Assembly (NCBI GenBank): GCA_015178975.1
Contig: WHVD01000004.1
Span: 868,001 to 932,000 of the forward strand
Length of the DNA: 64,000 bases
Source: Hysterangium stoloniferum
Lineage: Eukaryota; Basidiomycota; Agaricomycetes; Hysterangiales; Hysterangiaceae
Direction: 5' to 3'
Shown: positions 11,678-22,255 of the stretch, in pieces
Position numbering within the stretch: the stretch's first letter is position 1
Layout of the letters: the number at the start of each line of letters is the position of its first letter
Notes under the pieces: generated by a model
What the model saw: the letters and a program-made list of their open reading frames with translations, nothing else
What the model was told of the DNA's origin: nothing
The model's database searches: none
Made by a program: the position numbers and the translations under genes

Positions 11678-11725
11678 AGGATAATAAGATAGTATTAATG
11701 TGACTTTTTAAAGCAATGGGGTGGG

Positions 11726-11735
11726 GCCCATAACC
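11726..11735 (-). other. Primer binding site, half-tRNA iMet type
   Basis: On the minus strand GGTTATGGGCC lies directly after the LTR. It is close to the complement of the initiator tRNA-Met anticodon stem-loop, the half-tRNA primer known for copia-type elements. The same string follows the LTR at 22011 and appears near 27990. Confidence 0.6.
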
Positions 11736-11877
11736 TGTAAGATGTTGACAGTACAATGAAAATGGACAACGTTTTTGTATGTATGACTAAACTACTGTAA
11801 AGTACAAACTAGCTGAGCATAGTTGAATGAACTACAAAAGTGTGTATTGTAAAAACAATGAAATACTGCAAGACTGT
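11736..11877 (-). repeat. LTR of minus-strand copia element (right copy, truncated)
   Basis: It matches 10468-10610 and is adjacent to the primer binding site, so it is the 5' LTR. It breaks off where the family E LTR begins. Confidence 0.65.
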
Positions 11878-12224
11878 TATATGAATAAAAATTCACTGAT
11901 TCCAAAACTAGATTTGACTTCGATTCTAGCTATTTTATATATATTTTATACTATTTATCAAACAGTAAAAATATTTATAAACAGGTCAAAGGATTAGATA
12001 TAGAATAAAACACTATTTGGCTAATATATGCTTTATTTACACTAACCTACAGGGTCTACTGTGATACTAACTTATGTATCAGGATCTTAATGTATTCTGC
12101 AAGAATATTCTTAGTATTTATTTATGCCTAAAACTGGGAGAAACTAGAATTATATTTCTAATTTCAACAATGATGACCAAGATTGTTTATTACTTTAATT
12201 GATAACCAACAACTCAACTAGAGG

Positions 12225-12480
12225 TGGATAAGTAATAAAGGAAAGCCAGTTACTCAACTAAGAGGTGGCAAAGGGGAACAAGATTACTTGTCAGAAGCTC
12301 AACTAGAGGTGACAAGGTTATAAGATTAATACCAGAAGCTCAACTAGAGGTGGCAGGGAATCTTGATTGGTCAGAAGCTCAACTAAAGGTGACTAGGGGG
12401 TAGGACTATTTTCAGAAGCTCAACTAGGGGTGACAGGGAATCCTGATTAGTGCCAGAAGCTCAACTAGAGGTGGCAATAA
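12225..12480. repeat. Degenerate tandem repeat, core CAGAAGCTCAACTAGAGGTG
   Basis: Seven to eight copies of the 20-base core are separated by 20-30 bases of variable sequence, usually followed by GCAA or ACAAGG. A parallel array is found at 63120-63350 in the second family E copy. Spacing is irregular, so it is not a CRISPR array. Confidence 0.75.
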
Positions 12481-12580
12481 ACTACTTGCTGCAGTGACAC
12501 AGATGTGGTGTAAATGGGTTGATAAGATGATAAGATGTTGAGCTGAGCTCCTTATATACATTTTAGTCTGAGACATTTTA

Positions 12581-12710
12581 GAAGATTCTAAAAGATTTAA
12601 TGATGTCATTTAGAATTTTCTAGAATTTTCTAAAGCATTATAGAAGATTCTAATTATTTCTAAGACAATATAGAACATTCTAGAACCTTATAAAATATTG
12701 TAGAATATTC
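12581..12710 (-). promoter_or_regulatory. Cluster of heat-shock elements in LTR E
   Basis: Alternating GAA and TTC pentamers occur as a perfect four-unit array at 12613-12630, a perfect three-unit array at 12673-12685, and two-unit sites at 12581-12588, 12643-12650 and 12703-12710. They sit 25-150 bases upstream of a minus-strand TATATAAGG box. In fungi this pentamer pattern is the binding site of the heat-shock factor Hsf1. Actual induction is inferred, not shown. Confidence 0.6.
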
Positions 12711-12965
12711 TATCTACTGTTTTTACCTATTTGTAACTATTATACCTTGAAACTACTGGAATATTCCAGGAGTTTATGCTATTTTCTGAAATAGCATATG
12801 TGACAGTATTTTCCTGCATGTCATGCCAGGTGTGTGTTTCGCATATCATGTCATATACTAAGTAGCTGTCTGTCTCCCAGTTTAATATTATTATATAGTT
12901 ATTATACATATTTATTTTAGTTAATTATAAATATATATTGCCTTAATTATGCATGATTATTTCAC

Positions 12966-13844
12966 ATCACATTTTGTCCTTGTCAGAGTTTGAAATGTCA
13001 TGTGAATATCATGTGATCTCTTGTGTTTAATGCTAGCCGATGAATTCTATTTTATTAAAACAACAAAGAATTAAATTTGTATCTAGCTTAGATTTGACTC
13101 TAAAAATATGAAATAAATTGAAAAAATTCAATTTATTTCTGAATAATATGTATACAAAGTTCTGTATGTGATATAAATACATTTCAATTCAATTTATCAA
13201 TTCTCTTTGTTTTTTGAGGGGAAATTAAAGGAAAAATTGTTAAATACATAACAGGTACACCCAGAACAAAATCTCACCTCTGCCCATGCTCAAGAGTTTG
13301 TCACAGACCTATTCAAAGGTAGCTTTCAACAACTCTTCGATTCATCAAATTCGACTTGATAAACCCGAACATTATTTGACAACATTGAATCTCTTTTGAC
13401 ATGTCTCATTTTGACATCATGTATGATTTCATTATTAGTTCATAACATAGTCATAATGATATGAAAAAAAAGCATAAAAGGGCTATGAAAGGAGCAAGGG
13501 AAGTCAGTTGAAATATCTGTAAATTAGTGATACTAGTAATCTACTTGTTGTACCTTCTTCAACAAATACTTCCATGAGTTCTCGTGACTGGTAATAGCCT
13601 CTTACTTCATTGACAGGGCGAATATATACTTCATCGAACAAGGCTTTCAAGTTCGATCTATATAATATTATTCAACTTTATTGAAGAATAGTCGATTTGT
13701 GACAGATTCACTTCATTTTCCCTGTCACCCTATGTCTCTCTTTGCTTTTACAGGTTTCTTTGTTTATTTAAGTCTTAGTGGACACCCCATGGACTTTTAT
13801 GTTTCACATTTTTATTTTATTTTTAAAAAAAAAACAATTATTAC
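12966..13844. other. AT-rich region without recognised gene
   Basis: No coding similarity seen. Frames such as 13681-13863 are short and have no domain. The sequence is AT-rich and is probably eroded repeat. Confidence 0.5.
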
Positions 13845-15292
13845 CACACTTTGCATTATGTAAGATGTAAAGTGCACACTAGATTTGTGGGGTGTTACGA
13901 CTGTGTCGCAACCCTTCGCATGCCGACGGTCCCCGATGGTATATTGTAGTTATACGTCTTCGACAAGACAAGATCTCGGAAGCCGTCGGTCCCCCGACAC
14001 TGACGTATACTCTCCGGTCAATCAAACCTGACTACGCCTTTCTGTCTGGTTATGCTTTGATACGTCCCTTTCATTATGTTGATCCGTTCCACTCTATGTT
14101 TCACATATGTCTATCTATATTTGTAGTCCTCGAACTATTTCCTTTTATCGTAATTTCCATTCTCGGTTATCATCGGCCTCCGAACTAATCATAAACTTCC
14201 TGTTCCTAGTCAAGCTTAATGCTAATACCATTTTCCGCCCTTCTCCCCATTAGTATTTTCTAGACGCCTGTTACTTGTATATGAACCCGCTGTAGTTGTA
14301 GTTACTAGGCAATCAGAATATCGACTCAGAATACCCTCTTACGTCTGTAGCAGTCTCATACTAAGAATCCCCCATCCGCCTCCACGTGCGCTTGCCCACT
14401 CTTGGCCCCGACCCCTTGGCCCGACACTTGACTTGTCCTTCGGTCCCAATTGGTATCTCGCTGAAAGGTTCTTCTTAGGATTTAGTCTTCGCCCGTCTGA
14501 AATTTAAGGACAACCTACGGATATTTGCGAGGGCACAGCACATAAGCTGAAGCCAAGTCCTTCCGATCGGTCCCCGTCGGCCACCGACATTAGTCCGTTT
14601 TCAGTTCTTAACATGGGGAAATATTGCTGAAAGTTGTGAACCTTGTAGCTTTCTCAATAATTCACCAATTGTTTTGTATCTTCATATACATATGTATTTT
14701 ACTACTATATATCTAGTATATTATGATGTTATAACTCCAAAATTTGACCTACAACATGTTTCCCAAAATCACAGTCCATTTGAGCTTGTGAACCAATTCA
14801 TGAGCCAACAGATGTGCCACTCCCTATGAGCTTGAAATATGTTGTTTTACATGTATCTAGGTAGTAAAAAATGACAGCAGCTAGCTTTTGCAGTCAGTGG
14901 TAATGTGGTAAGTTTGCCAAGTAAATGCATACACACTATCCTCATACAGGTTTACAGCTGGTATTTAGACCACAAAAGCCTGGCACTGTCATTTTTTACT
15001 ACCTATATATATGTCAAACAATATATTACAAGCTTATTGGGAGTGACACATCTGTTGGCTCATGAATTGGTTTGCAAGCTCAAATGGACTGTGATTTTGG
15101 GAAACATGCTGTAGGTCACATTTTGGAGTTATAACATCAATGTATACTAGATATATAGTAGTAAAATACATATATGAAGTTACAAGGCAATTGGTTAATT
15201 ATTGAAAGAGCTATGAGGTTTGCAATTTTCAGCAATATTTCCCCACAAATCTAGCATGCACCTTACATAATAATGCAAAGTGCTGTAAACTT
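13845..15292. mobile_element. Foldback (long inverted repeat) element, split by an LTR
   Basis: The left arm (13845-13892 plus 14614-14900) and the right arm (14980-15292) are inverted copies of each other. Matching blocks include ACTAGATTTGTGGGG, AAATATTGCTGAAA, CACAGTCCATTTGAGCTTG and TAGTAAAAAATGACAG. The arms are about 330 bp with a loop of roughly 80 bp. A family A solo LTR has jumped into the left arm. A second copy of the element lies at 49497-49870. No transposase is encoded, so it would be non-autonomous. Confidence 0.75.
13893..14613 (-). mobile_element. Solo LTR, family A, target duplication TGGGG
   Basis: It starts TGTTACGACTGTG and ends CAGTTCTTAACA, the reverse complement of the plus-strand family A copies. 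TGGGG is present on both sides (13888-13892 and 14614-14618), so this is a complete LTR insertion reduced to a solo LTR by recombination. It carries the shared AAGCTGAAGCCAAGTCC motif at 14546. It keeps many CpG dinucleotides, a sign of recent insertion. Confidence 0.9.
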
Positions 15293-15352
15293 TATTATTT
15301 GTTCTGTCAATCTACATTACAGCTTGCAACCTACATGAATAGATTCTCACAG

Positions 15353-16812
15353 GAATGACCCTATTAGCACCCAACACGTTGTACAAAACACACTGACCAA
15401 CACACTCATGCAGCATGGACCATGGGATGAGATCCCACATGCAATGACAGACCCTCTTGAGGACAACACACCAGTCCCAAAGTTGGAGACCCCCCACTGT
15501 GTTGCAGCCACCATGCACATAAACCATCAGCATATGTCTGAGATATCATGAGCAGACAAGGGACTGAGGGAGGCCAAAATGGACCCACATACCCCAAATG
15601 CATACCAATAACTCCAGTGCTGATCTTCAACCATGCACCATGTAACACTGCAGATGTCACAGAATTGTTGCAGACTGTAAAAATCTTAAGGATGAAATCA
15701 ATGAGAGCTTACTGGCATTTTTGACAATGCTTGAAAATTCAATGGCCACAGCTATCCATGAATTAGAAGAACCACACACTAGTGTTGAGGACATGAGGCA
15801 CCAAGTAACCATTGAAAGAAACAGTGGATCGAACATAGTCATTTTGAATGACATACCAATTGAGGAAGGAAATGGATCCCTGGACATTCAGAACTCATGA
15901 AAAATGCACAAAATGATAAACCTGATGAGATGTTACCAACAGCTTCAATGTCATATCAAACTGCCATGACAACTGCAATGCAAGAATTTGATGAATCAGC
16001 AGTGAATGTCAAAGAGGCAAAATACAGCACTCAGGAACTCAAAGGACTACTGGAAAATGTGAATGCTATTGATAGCAAGATCATTCCACTGTATAAACAT
16101 GGGCCAAATGGTGAAATCACTGAATACAAACCTAAGTTCACTGTGCAAGGTTTTTCACAGGCCAAAGTTATTGCAGTTGACATGGACAATATGACAATGA
16201 CCAGAAATTCAGAGTCAGTCACCACACAATTCAAGGATAGGTTTACAGAACAGCTTAAGATAAAAGGTCTAGGAGAAGTCAACTGGTTATTTAGAATTCA
16301 AGTAGAAAAGGGCCACACCACACATACTATGTATCTCATTTTTAGGATGTACTAACATTGAAGAAAATTGTAGTGAATTTTGGTCCACAGGATGCAAAAC
16401 TGCTAACCCCACTTGGTCCCCACCAGCATCTCTCAATCTAATACCCAAGCATGTCCCATCAACATGAAGATATACAAAATGGACCATCTTGCAAAGCAAT
16501 TGTATTGCTATTGTTGCAATACATGGAGCACCACAGCTGTCTGCATTGGGAAACTGTAAAGAGAGTCTTCTGGTACCTGAAAGGAATGTGAGACAAACCA
16601 TTAGTGATTGGTTACAAGTATTACAACTCATGCAATGGCATCAAAGTCTTCACAAACATAGATTGGGCTTGCAAGAGCATCTATATTTGATATCTGGAGA
16701 TGTTGTTAACATGGATAGAGGTGCAATTTCTTGGAATTCAAAAAAGAAACCTATTATTGCACTATCATCAATAGAAGTGGAATATATAGATGCAACTCAC
16801 ATTGGAGGATAA
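15353..16812 (+). pseudogene. Ty1/copia pol remnant (plus strand)
   Basis: Plus-strand frames 15660-15900 read VTIERN and ILNDIPIEEGN, the segment between integrase and RT. The frame 15897-16355 contains KPKFTVQGFSQ, the start of copia RT, then skips to sequence near FKDRFTEQ and IKGLGEVNWLF from the RT C-terminus. The frame 16489-16812 ends with KPIIALSSIEVEYIDATH, the copia RNase H motif with its conserved acidic residues. The YVDD active-site region is missing. Several frame changes confirm it is dead. Confidence 0.75.
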
Positions 16813-16990
16813 CCAAAAACTTTAAAAGGTTATTTAACCACTCAAGTATATATATTTATATTGTTTGCTGTAGAATTAATATTTAATCAAATTCAGTCCA
16901 TCAGGTGACTCTGGAGAATAAGGAGATACATATTAATATTTATCTTGTATCTCACAAAAGTTAGTCAAACAATCATATGTAAATTATTCC
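16808..16990 (-). repeat. Copia 3'-end repeat (three copies in window)
   Basis: This ~180-bp AT-rich block follows the RNase H end and recurs inverted at 48655-48842 and 60640-60852, sharing GGTTATCCTCC, AACTTTTAAAG and AACAATATAAATATATATAC. It is probably an LTR or 3' untranslated part of the copia family. Confidence 0.65.
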
Positions 16991-17590
16991 CATTTTAGTC
17001 AATGACCTGTCACGATTCAGACTCTGCTCCTGCTCCATTTCCTGTTATGGTCTAATGACCTGTCACGCTTCGGACTCTGCTCTGCTCCATTCCATTCCTA
17101 ACACCAAATCTGGTGTTTACTTATCTCGTTTCATGTTTGCTAGTTTATATTTCATTATTACTGGATTTGGTATGTTATACATTCCACAGTCTATATAGTA
17201 TGGCAGATGTTGTACATACAATCCAGTCAGAAAATCAGCTTAGATTCTCCTCAGTAATCTCAGTACATTTTCCACTCTATTCTCTTCTTTGAAACACACT
17301 GCTCTTACCTCATCAGAGTGCACAGGCTCCAACCCATCTATCACTCGACCTCCGACTCATCACTGCCTGACCTCTCGACCTCCACGGAATTCCTGCAGTC
17401 AACCCTCCAACCTCTCAACCCACCAACTACTCCCAGACTCCCCAGGATTCCCATCCACCCATCTGAAATTGGACAACACGCTCTCACAAGGGCACAGCCT
17501 ATAAGCTGAAGCCAAGTCCTACCAGCTTTCCCACAAAACCCTCTGATAAGCTCCGCATGCAACTTAGCACATATTTTAAAAGAGCATACA
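16991..17590 (+). repeat. LTR fragment, family C
   Basis: It shares with 45702-46757 and 57692-58180 the order: TGACCTGTCACG, TCTATATAGT-type TATA region, ATCCAGT, a C-rich stretch, then GGGCACAGCC and AAGCTGAAGCCAAGTCC (17503). The 5' end is cut, so it is partial. Confidence 0.6.
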
Positions 17591-18026
17591 AGTCTTAAAG
17601 ATGAAATTTTGGGTAATGAAATATAAACTCCTAAAACATGTAGTCATAGCCAGAGGAAATAGTCTTACATACTTAAAAATATGAGGACCTTTCCATAAAA
17701 TTTTGTATATTCAAGAAATTGTGACTATCCTCCATTATGAAGGTGTTTCTTTGGACACAGGTATTAGAGCCAAAATTGCTTACCCTATCACCAACAATTG
17801 CAATTGCTGATCCACAAATCTGATTATCAAGACTGGAAAATTTCACATTTGCATGAAGCATGCTGATAAGCAAAATCACTGTATTCATGATGTAGCTATG
17901 AGATGACTCACTTCTATGCCACTACATCCCTACAGATGATGACCCTGCCAACCTCCAAACCATTTTCCAGACTGAAGGTTGAAATGTTCTCATACCTTGT
18001 TGGACCATGTTCCACTTAAGGGAGGG
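17591..18026. other. Unassigned sequence before copia element
   Basis: Short frames only. The last bases include CTTAAGGGAGGG, a polypurine tract like those in front of copia 3' LTRs, suggesting that a plus-strand copia ended here before the next insertion. Confidence 0.4.
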
Positions 18027-18031
18027 TGTTG

Positions 18032-18266
18032 TGTAACAAATATGCTCAGTCGACACAAGTAGTGACTTGACTGAGGTATGAGTCTTGAGTATTTGAGACT
18101 AAATAGTAAATGACTATATTATGTGGAGACAATGGTAGTAAGATGTGGTATATTGGGCAGGAACAATGTGGCTTGGTTTAGCCATATACAGTGTGGTATA
18201 ACCAGGTATGGTGTGGTGTAGCTGTCTAGGCTTGGTAATGTGGAGTGCATGAGCCTAAATTCAACA
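18032..18266 (-). repeat. 3' LTR of copia element
   Basis: 235 bp. It is similar to 22012-22250 along its length, with scattered substitutions, mostly C/T and G/A. Confidence 0.85.
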
Positions 18267-20235
18267 CCCTCCCTGGCTCAGCACACTCTCACAGAGTTGC
18301 AATCCAATGCATTGTTTGTTGAGGATAGCTTTAGCCAACAGTTTGGTGAACATGTCAGCTAGATTATTGGTGGATGCAATTCAGTTTATGTAGTTGGCAT
18401 TGAACCCCCATAGGTAATGCCATAGTGAAGTGTCCCCTTAATGTAATGTAGGATGTGTCAAAGCATTTCAATGAGCTCTTCCTGGTTTGGGGTGAACTTG
18501 CTGAGTGTGGAGACAGTGTATGAGAGATCCAGATGTGTTGCAATCTGTGCATGCATAATGGATCCCAGCAACTCACAGTATGACTTATCTGCAATGAAAA
18601 CACAGTCCTCTGCCATCTGAAGTGCCTGCTCCTTGTTCATCACAATGCCTAGTGGTAGTGGCATGGTGTAGGAGTTCCATTCCATCATGCCAAAGTGTTC
18701 AAGAATACATTCAAGGTATGTGCATTGTGATATTCTAATCATTTCTTGCTCCCTATCTCTGTCAATTTGTATTCCTAGGACTAAGTTGGCATCCCCCAGA
18801 TCCTTTGTCTCATAAGTCCATCCTAGTTCTTCCCTAGCCCATTTTGCTCTTTTACAGATGAGGAAACTCCAGTTGTGTCATCAGTGTAGGTACTTGTTAT
18901 AGTTGTATTGCCATTCACATGTCAGGATTGTATGGACAAATCAGCCTTTGACTGGTAATATCCTAATTCACCCATTTCTCCATCCAGTGTCCCCCACCAA
19001 TTATTAGCACCATCCATCATGCTGTATAATGTCCTTTCCAGTTGTCCTACCTTTCCAGCCTCCTTCACTCCATCAGGTAATTCTATGTATATCATGGCTT
19101 GTGGGAGAGAATTGAGGTATGCTGTGACATAGTCAACTTGCCATGCCTCCATGTTAGTGGCAGCAGTGATAGCCAGATTCATCCACAGTGACTTGTACCA
19201 CACAACCAAAGTGTATGTTTAAAGATGTTGATGCTGGGGATTTGTGTGAAACCTTTAGCTACAAGTCATGCCTTGCATGAAGTGAGTTCACTGTCGCCAT
19301 TGTACTTGTTCACAAAGGTCCAGTGGGTCTTTTACCAGTCTGGCATTCATAGGGCAATCCACTACTGTCCAGACCCCATGTTTCTTCATTATAGCAATTT
19401 CCTTGTTGATTGGGTCCTCCCACATTTTGGGGCACATCATTGCCTTGCTGTACATATTGGGGGGCCACATGTTTGTTGGATCCAGTACTGTTTTTGCATC
19501 AGTATGAAAAGCACTATGTATTCTGTCATCTGCCCATGCTTCCCCCATTGCCTGGGCATTTTATACTTCATTATCTGAATTAATTGAGTCTTTGAGTGCC
19601 TGTGTTGGTACAGGGACACACAGTGAGTGCTGTGGTATGGAGTCAGTAATGGTTGGTTCTGAGGCAGGCTGGGGCAAGATGTTGGTTGGAGAGGTATGTC
19701 ATGCACAGGTGCTAAGCCCCTGTGAATCTCATCTGGACTCTTGATAACTGGTGTGTCAAGGATCACATGGTCAGTATGGTGCATTTCCCCCTCACCCAAA
19801 GACTCAGTTAGTGTCTTACAACTACATCCTTCCTCAAAGATGACATCATGTGAGCAAAAAATGCGGTGGGTATCTGGGTCATATATCTGGTAAGTGTCAC
19901 ATCCAAAATATCCAATGTGGATCCCCTTGATTGACTGCAGGTCCAGTTTACTGAGCCTGCCCCTGGCTTTGACTGGAATCTTTGCATAGGCTATGCAACC
20001 AAGAGGTTGCAGGTGAGAAATATTGGGCTTTTTGCCGTACCACACTTCAAATAGGTTTCTAGTGGTGGGGATAAAATCCATCATGTATGCAATCACTGCT
20101 ACAATTTTGCACCACAATGTCGGGGGTAAGTTATTTTTACATAGATGTTCGAGTATTCGAGGTAATCTACAAGCCTGGAGATCACAGTGCAAGGACTCTC
20201 TACACTGGGGAGCATAGCCACTAAGAGTAGAGCGG

Positions 20236-20483
20236 TGTAGGTATTAAACCGGTGATATTGCTAGGCTTCTAGATGAGGATCCTACTTCTCAGCTAGACTA
20301 ACTATATACTACATACATGGTCTGTGCACTGGTCTGTGCACTGGTCTGTGCATGATGGCATGCTACAGATCTAGTGAACACTAAACTAAATATACAGTAT
20401 CACATGTTATGAACCAGTCAGATCTATACAGTCACAAGACAAGATATGAGATTAGACTTAGATGTGTATCACATATTCTAACA
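20236..20483. mobile_element. TG...CA insertion in copia integrase (solo-LTR-like)
   Basis: The block begins TGTAGGTATT and ends TATTCTAACA, and interrupts the integrase after the second catalytic Asp (HTDEG). No clear target duplication is seen, so some flanking bases may have been lost. It contains a short triplication of CTGGTCTGTGCA near 20330. Confidence 0.5.
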
Positions 20484-20920
20484 CCCTCATCTGTGTGTAT
20501 AGTGCACACCTTCATTCCTGTCTGTTGTTCAGTTAGTGCTGTATAGTGTATCAATGCAGACAAGGTTGTCTCAGCCTCTTTATTTGACATGAAGAATACT
20601 TCCTGGTGGCCACTGTACCCATCAACACATGGCATCATAATACTCCTACCACTGATGGACTGTACTCATGATGGCCCCCACAAATCAACATAGGTGTGTT
20701 CTGTCAGGGTACTGAATATTTTACCCTTTTATTTTATTTTAATATTTTAGTAATGTGAGGGTACCACAATTTCTGTGTTATGCATGACTGATGCATGACT
20801 GATGCTTGTTAAAAGTGACCTGTGACTTACTGTGACACGTGACACACACAAGTCTGAGGAAAGTTGTTACTATTCAGGTCACTAACTACAAGCTTATATA
20901 TGTTATACATCAGTAGGCTT

Positions 20921-21056
20921 GTCAGCTGTCATAAGTGACAGCTGGTTGACAGCTGGTTGACAGCTGTCAGAAGTGACAGCTGATTGACAGCTTGAATGGA
21001 AACTGACAGCTGATTGACAGCTGGAATACAAAGTGACAGCTGATTGACAGCTGTCA
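20921..21056. repeat. Cluster of TGACAGCTG sites
   Basis: Nine direct copies of TGACAGCT(G) plus one inverted copy lie in 136 bp, two of them extended to the perfect palindrome TGACAGCTGTCA. Spacing alternates between 2 and about 10 bases. TGACAG is the core recognised by TALE homeodomain proteins in animals; a fungal reader is only a guess. Confidence 0.75.
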
Positions 21057-21091
21057 TGGGAAATGAACTGGGAATACCCTGGAACATGCTG

Positions 21092-21124
21092 GAAGCTTCT
21101 AGAAGGTTCTAGAAGGTTCCAGAA
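21092..21124. promoter_or_regulatory. Perfect seven-unit heat-shock element
   Basis: GAA and TTC alternate with exact 5-base spacing at 21092, 21097, 21102, 21107, 21112, 21117 and 21122. TATAAATA follows about 85 bases downstream. This is a textbook Hsf1 site and would be expected to make the LTR heat-responsive. Confidence 0.75.
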
Positions 21125-21207
21125 GGTTTTGGAGACAGTGGAGGCAGTTTTAACAATGCTGTGCTATACATGACTGATACTGTGATATCATGCTATGCTC
21201 TCAATAG

Positions 21208-21215
21208 TATAAATA
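21208..21215 (+). promoter_or_regulatory. TATA box of the nested LTR
   Basis: TATAAATA between the heat-shock element and the R/U5-like segment. Confidence 0.55.
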
Positions 21216-21564
21216 CTTTACATGTACAGTAGTTAGCCTCAGTTTCAATCTCTTAGGAATCTGACTAAAACAAGTGTGATCTCCCCTGTCATTGAGCTAT
21301 CTCCTCTTCACTTCATCTTTCTATATTCTATCTTGTGTTTGGTAGCCTTGTTAGTATTGCCCTAACATGTTCTCCAGTTGTTGTCTCCCATTCATCATTG
21401 ATATAAAACAGGAAACATGTGTGCTTCCCCATTATACAGCTTTCACATGTCCCTGGTTGGGGCATTAAGGTGGTAAAATGCATTCCATGAACGACATTAT
21501 CATTAGACATTTGTTGGACAGTGTTGTACCAGATGTGGCTCCATTCCCATCTCTCATCTCAGAA

Positions 21565-21800
21565 TGCTATCGACCCTGTCAGAGCCCACAGGCTTTCCAA
21601 CTGGTCTTTCGAGATCAACTGTCACATCAACCTATTGCCTATCACCCATTGACCTATCAACTACACCCAGACACCCCAGGTTTCCCATCCACCTGTCTGA
21701 AGTTGGACATGACAATCTCATGAGGGCACAGCCTATAAGCTGAAGCCAAGTCCTACCAGATTATCTGCAGGTTCTCTCCAGAAACCCTCTGCTAAGCTCC
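21565..21800 (+). repeat. LTR C fragment inside copia gag region
   Basis: It carries CCCACAGGCTTTCC, several CCTATCAAC/CCTATTGCC blocks, and GGGCACAGCC with AAGCTGAAGCCAAGTCC (21737), in the same order as 29001-29300 read in reverse. It interrupts the gag of the surrounding copia. Confidence 0.55.
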
Positions 21801-22011
21801 ACATGTCTCTTAACCTTGTGCCATGTAATCCAGTTGTGTCCATCAAAATGGTCCTCATATTGCAGCATGAATAGGACTGGCTGGTTAGACATGTTTGCTG
21901 GAGGTTTGGTCAGTTGGGGTTGGGTTCAATTATTTGGGGTCAGGTTTGAAGTCAGTTCAGTCAGTCAATGGTAGTGTTTTTTTTTAACAGCTTTGGTCAG
22001 GGCCCATAACC

Positions 22012-22250
22012 TATAACAAATATGCTCAGTCAACACAAGTAGTGACTCAACTATGTAAGGTATGAGTCTTGAGTATTTGAGACTAAATAGTAAATGACTA
22101 TATTACATGGAGATGAGGGTAGTAAGACATGGTATATTGGGCAGGAACAATGCAGCTTTGTATAGCCATGTATGGTGTGGTATAACTGAGTATGGTGTGG
22201 TGTAGCCATCTAGGCTTGGTAATGTTGAGTGTGTGAGCCTAAATTCAACA
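22012..22250 (-). repeat. 5' LTR of copia element
   Basis: 239 bp. Partner of 18032-18266, followed on the minus strand by the primer binding site at 22011-22000. Confidence 0.85.
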
Positions 22251-22255
22251 TGTTG

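Larger units (their letters stand above)
11878..12965 (-). repeat. LTR-like repeat, family E, with heat-shock elements
   Basis: This block recurs at 62790-63580. On the minus strand it has a U3-like part with clustered GAA/TTC pentamers (12581-12710), a TATATAAGG box at about 12560-12550, then a degenerate tandem repeat, then a long AT-rich part ending near 11890 with GAATCAGTGAAT. The order promoter, transcript start, tandem repeat is what one expects of an LTR. The exact ends are not defined. Confidence 0.6.
20701..21334 (+). mobile_element. Solo LTR-like insertion with heat-shock promoter
   Basis: It separates the pre-integrase finger from the integrase core of the surrounding copia. GTGTT occurs on both sides (20696-20700 and 21335-21339), consistent with a 5-bp duplication. 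In plus orientation it has repeated TGACAGCTG sites, a seven-unit heat-shock element, TATAAATA at 21208, and then an R/U5-like part (GTACAGTAGTTAGCC, CAGTTTCAATCTC) that resembles the equivalent part of other LTRs here. The ends are not a standard TG...CA, so borders are uncertain by a few bases. Confidence 0.6.
18267..21960 (-). pseudogene. Copia gag-pol of the 18032-22250 element
   Basis: Read on the minus strand in order. Gag opens MSNQPVLFMLQYEDHFDGHN (about 21895). The pre-integrase zinc finger ends CESCIMGKHT (near 21430). The integrase core begins TYVDLWGP (20690), continues VDGYSGHQEVFF and KVCTIHTDEG, and resumes after an insertion with LWCKIVAVIAYMMDFIP, FEVWYGKKPNISHLQPLGC and SHDVIFEEG (20110-19800). 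RT pieces follow: HGVWTVVDCP (19380), WQVDYVTAYLNS (19130) and LERTLYSMM (19030). The end of RT is YLECILEHFGM and YCELLGSIMHAQIATHLDLS (18710-18530). The catalytic YVDD segment and the end of RNase H are lost. There are several in-frame stops, for example TGA after LWGPS. Confidence 0.8.
18032..22250 (-). mobile_element. Ty1/copia retrotransposon with both LTRs, target duplication TGTTG
   Basis: LTRs at 18032-18266 and 22012-22250 are inverted-strand copies starting TGTTGAATTTAGGCTC and ending ATATTTGTTA[CT]A. TGTTG flanks the element (18027-18031 and 22251-22255). On the minus strand the primer binding site GGTTATGGGCCC follows the 5' LTR, and a polypurine tract GAGCCAGGGAGGG precedes the 3' LTR. 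Between them lie remnants of gag, integrase, RT and RNase H in normal copia order, with at least two later insertions. The element is dead. Confidence 0.85.

Noticed and set aside
12225-12480. Regularly recurring 20-base core that might suggest a CRISPR array
   Set aside because: Repeats are degenerate, spacers are irregular, the sequence is inside an LTR-like repeat of a eukaryote, and no cas genes are present.
20236-20483. An intron in the copia integrase
   Set aside because: Copia elements carry no such intron; the TG...CA ends and lack of GT-AG borders in phase point to an insertion.
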